This document shows positions 1 to 6,793 of a stretch of 17,032 bases of DNA, piece by piece. Source of the DNA: Paracoccaceae bacterium (GTDB lineage Bacteria; Pseudomonadota; Alphaproteobacteria; Rhodobacterales; Rhodobacteraceae); NCBI GenBank assembly GCA_002400675.1, contig NVQY01000037.1, forward strand, positions 1 through 17,032, written 5' to 3'. Position 1 is the first letter of the stretch. Each line of letters starts with the position of its first letter. Made by a program: the position numbers and the translations under genes. A model generated the notes under the pieces. That model saw only the letters and a list, made by a program, of their open reading frames with translations, made no database searches and was not told the DNA's origin.

Positions 1-496
1 ATATGATGTCATCGGCCAGCCACTCTCCTGCGTCCGCGCCAAAAAACAGGCACAGATCAAACGGCGCACGTTTGAGGTTGGGCGGCGTTTCCATCGCGGT
101 GATCGAAATCGAGATTTCCGGCGTGGCCGCGCGCAAACCCGGCAGGCGCGGTGACAGCCAGAATTGCGCAATGGCCGGAAGTGCGGCGATGTGAACGGTC
201 GCCGGGGCGGCTTCGGCGCGCAGGGTTTGCATGGCCTCGCCCATCTGATCGAACGCACGGGTGAAATCCGGCAGGACGCGCGCGCCCATGGCTGTCAGCG
301 ACACGCCGCGCGCGGTGCGGGTGAACAGGTCGGCCCGCAACGTGTCTTCGATGGTTTTCACATGCGCCGAAACCGCGCCCGCGCTGACCCCCAATTCATC
401 CCCCGCCGCCGCGAATCCCCCCAACCGCGCCGCCGATTCGAAGGCGCGCAAGGCGTTCAGAGGCAAGGATTTGGGGCGTGGCGGGGATATGGACAT
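1..496 (-). CDS. LysR-family transcriptional regulator (C-terminus cut off by window edge)
   Basis: About 165 N-terminal residues of a LysR-type DNA-binding regulator. Residues 10-70 form the winged helix-turn-helix: PLNALRAFESAARLGGF, then GVSAGAVSAHVKTIE as the recognition helix region and LFTRTARGV in the wing. The start of the co-inducer domain follows, with AALPAIAQFWLSPRLPGL. The style resembles the GcvA subgroup. The start is the ATG at 496-494 (MSISPPRPKS); no nearer in-frame ATG lies upstream. It diverges from the PLP-enzyme gene at 591, and LysR regulators commonly control a divergent neighbour and themselves, so that gene is the obvious candidate target (inference). The ligand cannot be told from this part. 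The reading frame is open to base 1, so the gene continues outside the window. Confidence 0.9.
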   Translation of the reverse strand, partial: MSISPPRPKSLPLNALRAFESAARLGGFAAAGDELGVSAGAVSAHVKTIEDTLRADLFTRTARGVSLTAMGARVLPDFTRAFDQMGEAMQTLRAEAAPATVHIAALPAIAQFWLSPRLPGLRAATPEISISITAMETPPNLKRAPFDLCLFFGADAGEWLADDII

Positions 497-590
497 GTCT
501 GGCTCAGATTTTCTGACCCTAGTTTTTCGCAAAACTGGTTTGCCCGCAAGGGAGACCTCTGGTTTGCTGGCAAAAATGCAGGAGCTTATG
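497..590. promoter_or_regulatory. Palindrome-rich divergent control region between LysR gene and PLP-enzyme gene
   Basis: This 94-bp space holds four short dyads. TCAGA-TTT-TCTGA lies at 504-516 and AGTTTT-TCGC-AAAACT at 521-536. TTTGC-CC-GCAAG (one mismatch) is at 539-550, and TTTGC-TG-GCAAA at 563-574. The last two form part of a direct repeat of CTGGTTTGC (535-543 and 559-567) with a 24-bp period. LysR-type regulators bind pairs of imperfect palindromes in this kind of space, so these are candidate operators. The repeats are seen directly; their role is inferred. No convincing -35/-10 pair was identified. Confidence 0.5.
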
Positions 591-1913
591 ATGCCAAACC
601 TTTCCCCCCGCCCATGGGTGCCCGCGCCGTGTGAAATGCTGGTGCAGACCATTGCCAGTCGTACGGACACGCAGACCCCAGATCAGATTGCCGACCACAT
701 CAACGGACTGATTGCCCGCAACCGGCAGATACATGACGAACAGTGTTTCAACCTGAACCCCGCGACCAATGTGATGAACCCACGGGCCGAAGCCGCCCTT
801 GCCGCCGGGTTGGGCAGTCGCCCGTCGCTGGGCTATCCCGGTGACAAGTACGAAATGGGCCTTGAGGCGATCGAAGAGATCGAGGTGATCGCCGCCGAAC
901 TGGCCGCAAAGGTGTTCAACGCGCGATTCGCGGAAATCCGGGTGGGGTCGGGGGCGCTGGCCAATCTCTATGGCTTCATGGCGCTGACCAAGCCCGGCGA
1001 CGCCATCATCGCGCCGCCTGCGACCATTGGCGGGCATGTCACCCACCAAGGCGACGGCTGCGCGGGGCTGTACGGCCTCAAGACGCATTTGGCCCCGGTG
1101 AACGCGGACGGATACACCCTTGATCTTGACGGCTTGCGCGATCTGGCGCGGCGTACCAACCCCAAGCTGATCACCGTTGGCGGCAGCCTGAACCTGTTTG
1201 CCCATCCGGTGCGCGAGGTGCGTGCGATTGCCGACGAAGTGGGCGCAAAGGTGTTGTTTGACGCCGCGCATCAATGCGGGATCATCGCCGGTGGTGTCTG
1301 GGCCAACCCGCTGGATCAGGGCGCGCATATGATGACGATGAGCACCTACAAAAGCCTTGGCGGTCCCGCCGGCGGGCTGATCGTCACCAACGACGCTGAC
1401 ATTGCGCAACGGCTGGACGCCATCGCCTTTCCGGGCATGACGGCGAATTTCGACGCGGCCAAGTCGGCGGCGCTGGCGATCACCCTGTTGGACTGGATCG
1501 AACACGGGGCCGCGTATGCAGGCGAAATGGTGGCTTTGGCGCAGGCGCTAGCCCGTGAACTTGCGGCACTAGGCCTGTCGGTGTTTGCGGCGGGCAAGGG
1601 GGCGACGACTTCGCATCAGTTTGCGATCAAGGCTGCGGAATTCGGTGGCGGGCAGGCGGCATCAAAAACATTGCGCAAGGCCGGGTTTCTGGCTTGTGGG
1701 ATCGGCCTGCCGATTGATCCGGTTGACGGCGACATGAACGGGTTGCGCATCGGCACACCGGAACTGGTGCGCCGGGGGGTTAGTGCTGCGGACGCACCCC
1801 GCCTTGCCGCGTTGATCGCCGAAGGGCTGCGGGCCAATGATCCGGCCAGCGTTGCCGCGCGGACGGGGGCTATGCGGGCAGAGTTTCAGGGGATGTGTTT
1901 CGTGCGGTCGTAG
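591..1913 (+). CDS. SHMT-like PLP-dependent fold-type I enzyme
   Basis: A 440-residue pyridoxal-phosphate enzyme resembling serine hydroxymethyltransferase (SHMT). SHMT-like landmarks in order are GYPGDKYE, PGDAIIAPPATIGGHVTHQG, the PLP-ring aspartate and histidine in LFDAAHQCGIIAGG (D224, H227), the Schiff-base lysine in MSTYKSLGGPAGG (K254), and GLRIGTPELVRRG with the likely carboxylate-binding Arg (R386). The start is ATG 591, 6 nt after AGGAG (580-584); ATG 588 or 576 are possible. Against textbook SHMT, the residue before the lysine is Tyr instead of His, the GPRGG arginine is Ala, and the stretch where SHMT has its catalytic SEN glutamate reads NLNP. It may therefore be an aldolase or a hydroxymethyltransferase for another substrate, such as an alpha-methylserine-type enzyme; the sequence alone does not decide. 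The divergent LysR gene suggests substrate-induced expression. Confidence 0.85.
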   Translation: MPNLSPRPWVPAPCEMLVQTIASRTDTQTPDQIADHINGLIARNRQIHDEQCFNLNPATNVMNPRAEAALAAGLGSRPSLGYPGDKYEMGLEAIEEIEVIAAELAAKVFNARFAEIRVGSGALANLYGFMALTKPGDAIIAPPATIGGHVTHQGDGCAGLYGLKTHLAPVNADGYTLDLDGLRDLARRTNPKLITVGGSLNLFAHPVREVRAIADEVGAKVLFDAAHQCGIIAGGVWANPLDQGAHMMTMSTYKSLGGPAGGLIVTNDADIAQRLDAIAFPGMTANFDAAKSAALAITLLDWIEHGAAYAGEMVALAQALARELAALGLSVFAAGKGATTSHQFAIKAAEFGGGQAASKTLRKAGFLACGIGLPIDPVDGDMNGLRIGTPELVRRGVSAADAPRLAALIAEGLRANDPASVAARTGAMRAEFQGMCFVRS

Positions 1914-1923
1914 GTGTCGCTGC

Positions 1924-1963
1924 GTGGGTTGGCACCCACCCTACGAATAATCTGTAGGGTGGG
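1924..1963. repeat. Overlapping inverted repeats, REP-like or terminator hairpin
   Basis: CCCACCCTAC (1935-1944) pairs perfectly with GTAGGGTGGG (1954-1963) across a 9-nt loop. The left arm can alternatively pair with GTGGGT (1924-1929) against ACCCAC (1934-1939), so two hairpins compete. It lies just after the PLP-enzyme stop codon and between convergent genes. A right arm followed only by GTTTG is a poor U-tract. This could be a transcription terminator or a dispersed extragenic palindrome; copies elsewhere in the genome would decide. Confidence 0.6.
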
Positions 1964-1978
1964 GTTTGAGCCTGTCAA

Positions 1979-2001
1979 GAAATGCTCCGGGGGAGCATTT
2001 C
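1979..2001. terminator. Perfect 10-bp hairpin between convergent genes
   Basis: GAAATGCTCC (1979-1988), loop GGG (1989-1991) and GGAGCATTTC (1992-2001) form a perfect 10-bp stem. It sits about 40 bp from the stop of the minus-strand stress-protein gene and about 65 bp after the PLP-enzyme stop. It has no long U-tract on either strand, so a terminator role (bidirectional) is inferred from position and symmetry only. Confidence 0.5.
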
Positions 2002-2040
2002 AGGCGAAAACGGCCTTGGCCCGGGACAACCCACGCTGAG

Positions 2041-2880
2041 TTAGTGCGCCATGAACACCGGCACCGCCGCCTGTTCCAGCATGTTGCGCGTGGCACCGCC
2101 CAGAATCGCCTCGCGGAAGCGCGAGTGGCCATAGGCCCCCATGACGATCATGTCCGCATCCGTATCGCGCGCGTGGCGGTTCAGGACGTCCGACACCCGT
2201 GTCATTGTTTTGCTTAGCACGTCGATTTCACAGCGTACCCCGTGGCGCGCCAGCATTTGCGACAACAACCCGCCGGGGTCTGATCGTTCAGGGCCGTGCG
2301 TCGGTGGGTCGATGATGGCGATGCGTACATTATCGGCGGCTTGCAGAAAGGTCAGCGCCTGGCGAATCGCTGTCAGGGATTCCACGCTTTCGTTCCAGGC
2401 AACCATGATGGTTTTTGGCTGGCCCTGCGGGGTAACGTCTTCTGGCACCACCAAAACAGGTGCGTGGCCTTCGAACAGGGCGGCTTCGACCACCGCTTCG
2501 ACTTCGGAGCCGCGCCCCTCGCCATAGGGCCGCGGCAGGATCACCAGATCGGCAAACCGTGACCGGTGTGCCACATGGCGTCCGATATCGGCAATTTGCG
2601 CCACACCGTCCTCGGCTGACCAACGCAGGCCGGAATTGCCCAGCCGTTCGTTGGCTATGGCAAGGATTTTTGCCGCTTCGTCATGCGAGCGCGTCAAAGT
2701 TTCCTGCAAAACCATAGCATTGGCACCGGCGTAATAGTATCCGGTCTGAGTGCGGTCGACGCCCAGGCAAAGCGCCTCGGCGTGCGCATCCTGGGCTTGC
2801 GCCAATGCGATAAGTTGACCCAGGGGGGCATCAGTGATCATTGTGTCTGTCAGAACTGTCAGGAGTGACTTATAAGCCAT
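2041..2880 (-). CDS. Universal stress protein with two Usp domains
   Basis: A 279-residue protein built of two UspA-like halves, about 1-145 and 155-279. The second half has the clearest family signature: MVAWNESVES (beta-1 with the nucleotide-binding Asp/Asn region), then DADMIVMGAYGHSR followed by LGGATRNML. This matches the Usp ATP-binding pattern G-2x-G-9x-G (G248, G251, G261) and ends in VPVFMAH. The first half has the fold pattern (FADLVILPRP, APVLVVPED) but no glycine motif. The start is the ATG at 2880 (MAYKSLL), preceded by GAGG at 5-6 nt; an upstream in-frame extension to 3012 would run through the FNR box and lacks family resemblance. Divergence from ccoN with a shared FNR box suggests co-induction under low oxygen. 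Usp proteins are cytoplasmic; the exact role here is unknown. Confidence 0.88.
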   Translation of the reverse strand: MAYKSLLTVLTDTMITDAPLGQLIALAQAQDAHAEALCLGVDRTQTGYYYAGANAMVLQETLTRSHDEAAKILAIANERLGNSGLRWSAEDGVAQIADIGRHVAHRSRFADLVILPRPYGEGRGSEVEAVVEAALFEGHAPVLVVPEDVTPQGQPKTIMVAWNESVESLTAIRQALTFLQAADNVRIAIIDPPTHGPERSDPGGLLSQMLARHGVRCEIDVLSKTMTRVSDVLNRHARDTDADMIVMGAYGHSRFREAILGGATRNMLEQAAVPVFMAH

Positions 2881-2906
2881 GTGGACCTCGTCAGTATTGG
2901 CGTAGT

Positions 2907-2929
2907 TTGGCCATGGGCAAAATGGCCAA
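2907..2929. promoter_or_regulatory. Inverted repeat in the usp upstream region
   Basis: TTGGCCAT (2907-2914) and ATGGCCAA (2922-2929) are perfect inverted 8-mers around a 7-nt spacer. The element lies 27-49 nt upstream of the stress-protein start. In RNA it would form a hairpin in the leader; in DNA it could be an operator for another regulator. The symmetry is seen directly and the function is inferred. Confidence 0.4.
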
Positions 2930-2970
2930 GTGATTATTCCGACGCCTGTCATATAATTGATGGGTGCGTC

Positions 2971-2984
2971 TTGATACAGATCAA
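2971..2984. promoter_or_regulatory. FNR/FnrL box between usp and ccoN
   Basis: TTGAT-ACAG-ATCAA is an exact match to the FNR consensus TTGAT-N4-ATCAA. It ends 97 nt before the ccoN start and lies 90 nt from the stress-protein start. A possible ccoN -10 element, TAGCAT, is at 3004-3009. That would place transcription start near 3016-3019, about 40 nt from the box centre, the class II FNR-activated spacing. FNR-family control of ccoN is well established in Rhodobacter and Paracoccus. The -10 call is weak and the box call is strong. Confidence 0.88.
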
Positions 2985-3081
2985 AGCGGCAACCGCGCTG
3001 CTTTAGCATCAAGCGCAGGAGTTCGAACTCATCCGGCGCGGCGACAAAGAATCGCGTGGGAACAAGACAAAGGGACTAACA

Positions 3082-4689
3082 ATGTCGAATTACCTCAAGC
3101 TTATCGTGCTTGGTTTGGTTGTGCTGTTTGCAATGATGGCCATCAACTTTGCTCGCGACCCGGCTTATCTGGTGCACGCTGTCATTATTGCAGGCGTGGC
3201 TATCGGGCTGTTTATCTGGACTTTGCGGCGCATGGATGTGGCTGTGGTCACTGGTGATGTGTCCAATGAATATATGGACGGCGTCATCCGCGCTGGTGTC
3301 ATTGCCACCGCCGTTTGGGGCGTAACCGGGTTTCTGGTTGGGGTGACGATTGCCTCTCAACTGGCGTTTCCGCAGCTCAACTTTGAATGGGCGCAAGGCT
3401 ATGCCAACTTTGGCCGACTAAGACCGCTGCACACCTCTGCCGTTATCTTTGCCTTTGGCGGCAATGCTTTGATTGCCACGTCGTTTTACGTGGTTCAGCG
3501 TACCAGCGCCGCCCGGCTTTGGGGCGGTAATCTGGCGTGGTTCGTGTTCTGGGGCTATCAGCTGTTCATCGTGATGGCGGCAACCGGCTACCTGCTGGGG
3601 TCGACACAGTCCAAAGAATACGCGGAACCTGAATGGTACGTCGATATCTGGCTGACAATCGTCTGGCTGGCCTATCTTGCGGTGTTCCTTGGCACGCTGG
3701 TCAAGCGTAAAGAGCCGCATATCTATGTGGCCAACTGGTTCTATCTGGCATTCATCGTCACGGTGGCGATGCTGCATGTGGTCAACAACCTGTCGATCCC
3801 CGTGTCGATCTGGGGGTCCAAGTCGGTTCAGGTGTTCTCGGGTGTTCAGGATGCCATGGTGCAATGGTGGTACGGCCACAACGCTGTGGGCTTTTTCCTG
3901 ACCGCCGGTTTCCTTGGTATGATGTACTATTTCATCCCGAAACAGGCCGAACGTCCCATTTTCAGCTATAAACTGTCGATCATCCACTTCTGGGCGCTGA
4001 TCTTTCTGTATATCTGGGCGGGTCCGCACCATTTGCATTACACCGCTTTGCCTGACTGGGCATCGACCCTTGGCATGGTGTTCTCGATTGTTTTGTGGAT
4101 GCCCAGCTGGGGTGGCATGATCAACGGTCTGATGACGCTTTCGGGCGCCTGGGACAAGCTGCGTACAGACCCGGTGATCCGTATGATGGTGATCTCGGTC
4201 GGCTTTTACGGCATGTCCACCTTTGAGGGTCCGATGATGGCCATTCGCGCCGTCAACTCTCTGTCGCACTATACCGACTGGACCATTGGTCACGTGCATT
4301 CCGGTGCGCTGGGCTGGAACGGTATGATCACCTTTGGCGCGCTGTACTATCTGACGCCGATCCTGTGGAAGCGTGAGCGCCTGTATTCCCTGTCACTGGT
4401 CAGCTGGCACTTCTGGCTCGCCACTATCGGTATCGTTCTGTATGCGGCGTCGATGTGGGTGACTGGCATCATGGAAGGCCTGATGTGGCGCGAAGTGGAT
4501 CCCAACGGCTTCCTGGTGAACTCGTTCGCCGATACCGTGGCTGCCAAGTTCCCGATGTATGTGGTGCGGGCTTTGGGTGGAACGATGTTCCTCACAGGTG
4601 CAATCATCATGTGTTACAACCTGTGGATGACCGTTCGTCGGGCACCGGCCAAAGAGGCCAGCCTGACCGTCGCGGTTCCAGCTGAATAA
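3082..4689 (+). CDS. ccoN: cbb3-type cytochrome c oxidase subunit I (CcoN/FixN)
   Basis: Catalytic, multi-spanning inner-membrane subunit of the high-affinity cbb3 oxidase, reducing O2 to water while pumping protons. It has 535 residues, normal for Rhodobacterales versions that carry N-terminal membrane segments ahead of the core. Expected ligands are visible: low-spin haem b His117 (RPLHTSA) and His406, high-spin haem b3 His404 (TIGHVHSG), and CuB His266 (WWYGHNAVG), His316 and His317 (WAGPHHLHY). Tyr310 is at the position of the His-Tyr cross-link known from Pseudomonas stutzeri CcoN. ATG 3082 follows AAAGGGA at good spacing. It is first in the ccoNOQP operon, with 14 nt to the ccoO ATG, and lies downstream of a perfect FNR box, consistent with microaerobic induction. 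Confidence 0.98.
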   Translation: MSNYLKLIVLGLVVLFAMMAINFARDPAYLVHAVIIAGVAIGLFIWTLRRMDVAVVTGDVSNEYMDGVIRAGVIATAVWGVTGFLVGVTIASQLAFPQLNFEWAQGYANFGRLRPLHTSAVIFAFGGNALIATSFYVVQRTSAARLWGGNLAWFVFWGYQLFIVMAATGYLLGSTQSKEYAEPEWYVDIWLTIVWLAYLAVFLGTLVKRKEPHIYVANWFYLAFIVTVAMLHVVNNLSIPVSIWGSKSVQVFSGVQDAMVQWWYGHNAVGFFLTAGFLGMMYYFIPKQAERPIFSYKLSIIHFWALIFLYIWAGPHHLHYTALPDWASTLGMVFSIVLWMPSWGGMINGLMTLSGAWDKLRTDPVIRMMVISVGFYGMSTFEGPMMAIRAVNSLSHYTDWTIGHVHSGALGWNGMITFGALYYLTPILWKRERLYSLSLVSWHFWLATIGIVLYAASMWVTGIMEGLMWREVDPNGFLVNSFADTVAAKFPMYVVRALGGTMFLTGAIIMCYNLWMTVRRAPAKEASLTVAVPAE

Positions 4690-4703
4690 GGAGGGCTTTG
4701 GAA

Positions 4704-5429
4704 ATGGGTATCTTAGACAAACATAAGTTCATCGAAACCAACGCCTCCATTCTGCTGGTGCTTAGTTTTCTGGTGGTGAGCATTGGTGGGATCGTTCAGA
4801 TCGCACCACTGTTCTGGCTGGAAAACACCATCGAAAAGGTAGAGGGGATGCGTCCCTATTCGCCTCTCGAACTGACCGGGCGTGACATCTACATCCGCGA
4901 GGGCTGTTATGTCTGCCATAGCCAGATGATTCGCCCCATGCGGGACGAGGTTGAACGCTATGGCCCGTATTCGCTGGCGGCGGAATCGATGTATGACCAT
5001 CCGTTCCAGTGGGGCTCTAAACGCACCGGGCCGGATCTGGCACGGGTCGGCGGGCGCTACTCGGATGACTGGCATATCGCTCACCTGACCAATCCGCAAT
5101 CGGTGGTGCCGGAATCGGTGATGCCAAAATACGGCTTCCTGAAAAGAAAGCTGATTGATCCCAAGTACACCCGCGATCTGATGGAAACCCACCGTTTTGT
5201 CGGCGTGCCATACGACGACGCGATGCTTGAGAACGCCAGTGCCGATTTCCGCGCACAGGCCGACCCCGACAGCGATTACGATGGCCTTCTGGAACGTTAT
5301 CCGGGTGCGCAGGTTCGTAACTTTGACGGGCAGGCGGGAATCTCGGAAATGGATGCGCTGGTGTCTTACTTGCAAATGCTGGGCACGTTGGTCGATTTCT
5401 CGACCTTCACGCCAGACGCCAGTCGCTAG
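4704..5429 (+). CDS. ccoO: cbb3-type cytochrome c oxidase subunit II, monohaem cytochrome c (CcoO/FixO)
   Basis: Membrane-anchored cytochrome c that passes electrons from CcoP to the CcoN haem centre. It has 241 residues with an uncleaved N-terminal transmembrane helix (about 15-37). One c-type haem site, [13 protein letters not shown] (C68, C71, H72), is followed by the conserved [16 protein letters not shown] stretch and a probable axial methionine in SVMPKYGF (M140). The start is ATG 4704, 9 nt after a strong AGGAGG (4689-4694). The in-frame TTG at 4698 is only 3 nt from that site and is unlikely. It follows ccoN closely and is followed after 10 nt by ccoQ. Confidence 0.97.
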   Translation: MGILDKHKFIETNASILLVLSFLVVSIGGIVQIAPLFWLENTIEKVEGMRPYSPLELTGRDIYIREGCYVCHSQMIRPMRDEVERYGPYSLAAESMYDHPFQWGSKRTGPDLARVGGRYSDDWHIAHLTNPQSVVPESVMPKYGFLKRKLIDPKYTRDLMETHRFVGVPYDDAMLENASADFRAQADPDSDYDGLLERYPGAQVRNFDGQAGISEMDALVSYLQMLGTLVDFSTFTPDASR

Positions 5430-5439
5430 GGGGAATGTA

Positions 5440-5625
5440 ATGGAGTTTTACACAATCCTGCGGCAATTCGCGGACAGCTGGGTTCTGTTGGGGCTGTTTT
5501 CCTTCTTTATCGGAGTCGTGTTCTGGGTGTTTCGCCCCGGTAGCAAATCCACCTACGAAGACACCGCCAACATCCCGTTCCGGCATGACGATAAACCGGC
5601 CACGGCCAAGGAGTCAGGGAAATGA
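5440..5625 (+). CDS. ccoQ: cbb3-type oxidase small subunit (CcoQ/FixQ)
   Basis: A 61-residue single-span membrane protein starting [14 protein letters not shown], with a hydrophobic helix at about 14-31 ([17 protein letters not shown]). The typical CcoQ motif [18 protein letters not shown] follows, then a charged cytoplasmic tail. In other bacteria CcoQ stabilises the CcoNO-CcoP assembly. ATG 5440 is preceded by AGGGGGA. Immediately before it, ATG-TAA at 5435-5440 is a minimal start-stop overlapping the true start. The last codons overlap the ccoP start (ATGA, 5622-5625), which implies translational coupling. Confidence 0.93.
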   Translation: MEFYTILRQFADSWVLLGLFSFFIGVVFWVFRPGSKSTYEDTANIPFRHDDKPATAKESGK

Positions 5626-6491
5626 GCAAGAAACCTGAAAAGCAAAAGGGCGATCCCAAAACCACAGGCCACGTCTGGGACGGTATCGAGGAATTCGACA
5701 ATCCCATGCCGCGTTGGTGGCTGTGGACCTTCTATGCCTGCATTGTCTGGGCGATTGGCTATACCATCGCCTATCCGGCCTGGCCGGGGCTGAAAGGCGC
5801 GACACCGGGCCTGTTGGGGTGGTCTACCCGCGCCGACGTTCAGGCCGATATCGACGCGGTGAACGAATCCAACTCGGGGATTTTTGCCCGCCTTGCGTCG
5901 GCTGAACTGACCGAAGTGCCCGCAGATGCAGAGCTGAACAAATTTGCCGTGTCTGCCGGTAGTGCCGTGTTCAAGACCTGGTGTGCCCAGTGCCACGGGT
6001 CAGGCGCGTCTGGTGCCAAAGGGTATCCCAACCTGCTGGACGATGACTGGCTTTGGGGCGGCGATATCGAAGCTATCTACACCACGGTTTCACACGGGGT
6101 CCGCAACGAGACCGACGATGACGCGCGGTATTCGGAAATGCCCGCCTTTGGTCGTGACGAAATACTTGAACCGGAACAGATTGATCAGGCTGTGAATTTC
6201 GTCATGTCGCTTTCCGGCGACGCGCAGGATGCCTCCAAAGTGGCCGAGGGCGCGGTTGTGTTTGAAGAAAACTGCTCTGCCTGTCACGGTGAAACCGGAA
6301 CCGGTGGCCGCGAAGTTGGTGCGCCGAATCTGACAGATGCGATCTGGCTTTATGGCGGCGACTACGCCACACTGACTGAAACGGTTACCAATGCGCGTTA
6401 TGGCGTCATGCCAGCATGGACCGGACGTCTGAAAGAGGAACAGGTTCGCGCCGTTGCCCTTTACGTCCATCAGTTGGGAGGTGGCGAGTAA
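5622..6491 (+). CDS. ccoP: cbb3-type cytochrome c oxidase subunit III, dihaem cytochrome c (CcoP/FixP)
   Basis: A 289-residue dihaem cytochrome c that receives electrons from soluble or membrane cytochromes c. The cytoplasmic N-terminus carries the familiar [17 protein letters not shown] motif, then one transmembrane helix (about 32-52). Two periplasmic cytochrome c domains follow, with haem sites CAQCH (C121, C124, H125) and CSACH (C218, C221, H222). Probable axial methionines are M173 (SEMPAFG) and M263 (GVMPAW). ATG 5622 overlaps the ccoQ stop. It is last in the ccoNOQP operon; several hairpins begin 4 nt after its stop codon. Confidence 0.97.
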   Translation: MSKKPEKQKGDPKTTGHVWDGIEEFDNPMPRWWLWTFYACIVWAIGYTIAYPAWPGLKGATPGLLGWSTRADVQADIDAVNESNSGIFARLASAELTEVPADAELNKFAVSAGSAVFKTWCAQCHGSGASGAKGYPNLLDDDWLWGGDIEAIYTTVSHGVRNETDDDARYSEMPAFGRDEILEPEQIDQAVNFVMSLSGDAQDASKVAEGAVVFEENCSACHGETGTGGREVGAPNLTDAIWLYGGDYATLTETVTNARYGVMPAWTGRLKEEQVRAVALYVHQLGGGE

Positions 6492-6495
6492 TCGG

Positions 6496-6543
6496 CACCT
6501 GAAGACACTTTCGGGCCACCTTTGGTGGTGCGAAAGCCAGGTG
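6496..6543 (+). other. Nested stem-loop directly after ccoP
   Basis: Three nested pairings stack into one imperfect stem-loop: CACCTG (6496-6501) with CAGGTG (6538-6543), CTTTCG (6508-6513) with CGAAAG (6531-6536), and CCACC (6516-6520) with GGTGG (6524-6528) around TTT. It starts 4 nt after the ccoP stop. Its right arm shares bases 6540-6543 with the next hairpin, so the two cannot both form fully. It could be a 3' stabiliser of the cco message, part of an attenuator, or part of a 3'-UTR small RNA. Confidence 0.5.
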
Positions 6544-6587
6544 TCGGCTTTTCGATCTGTTCGCGCGTTTCCTGAAAAGCCGACACC
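6540..6587 (+). terminator. 14-bp perfect stem downstream of ccoNOQP
   Basis: GGTGTCGGCTTTTC (6540-6553) is perfectly complementary to GAAAAGCCGACACC (6574-6587) across a 20-nt loop. The stem is followed by GATTTAATC, not a run of T. It is the most stable structure after ccoP, so transcription termination or 3'-end protection of the operon is likely; a strict Rho-independent terminator is less certain because the U-tract is weak. Confidence 0.6.
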
Positions 6588-6595
6588 GATTTAAT

Positions 6596-6648
6596 CAACA
6601 TATCAGATGAATCTTATGTTGCAAACGGGCTGCGCGATAGTTTGCGCA
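6596..6648. other. Two further inverted repeats between ccoP and the RTX remnant
   Basis: CAACATA (6596-6602) pairs with TATGTTG (6615-6621), and the loop itself contains AGAT-GA-ATCT (6605-6614). Next, GCAAAC (6621-6626) pairs with GTTTGC (6640-6645), with an alternative TGCGC (6631-6635) and GCGCA (6644-6648). I see no gene in 6492-6768; the stretch consists largely of such dyads. Confidence 0.4.
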
Positions 6649-6693
6649 CAGACGTCGCCCAGAGACATCGCCCTGCGACCCCGCAACGAATAA

Positions 6694-6716
6694 GAGCGCC
6701 CCTGATTGAGGCGCTC
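6694..6716 (-). terminator. Terminator hairpin for the minus-strand RTX remnant
   Basis: GAGCGCC (6694-6700) and GGCGCTC (6710-6716) form a 7-bp stem with a 9-nt loop. Read on the minus strand it is followed by TTATT, and it lies about 50 nt after the RTX stop codon at 6769. Position and weak U-tract fit an intrinsic terminator for that gene. Confidence 0.55.
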
Positions 6717-6761
6717 CTGCGTTTCAACCTGGTGGTGATGCCAGCGCGAAATACTGGCTAG

Positions 6762-6793
6762 AACACCGTCAAAACACCGTCAATACAGCGTCG
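6762..6793. repeat. 11-bp tandem repeat at the end of the RTX remnant
   Basis: AACACCGTCAA occurs twice in perfect tandem (6762-6772 and 6773-6783), followed by a degenerate third unit TACAGCGTCGA. The repeat contains the stop codon of the C-terminal RTX frame (LTVF-stop). Confidence 0.8.

Noticed and set aside
261..590. N-terminal extension of the PLP-enzyme reading frame by 110 residues
   Set aside because: It runs antisense through the LysR gene and the divergent control region; a strong AGGAG and family homology place the start at 591.
519..1505. Long minus-strand open frame of 328 codons opposite the PLP-enzyme gene
   Set aside because: Composition is that of an antisense shadow (Arg/Gln/His rich) and the plus strand carries a clear enzyme family.
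2881..3012. Upstream extension of the universal stress protein
   Set aside because: It would translate the FNR box and inverted repeat; the ATG at 2880 has a good GAGG and begins the Usp fold.
3418..4299. Minus-strand open frame of 293 codons opposite ccoN
   Set aside because: Antisense of conserved transmembrane segments; no features of its own.
4698..4703. TTG start for ccoO two codons upstream
   Set aside because: It lies only 3 nt from AGGAGG, too close; ATG 4704 has correct spacing.
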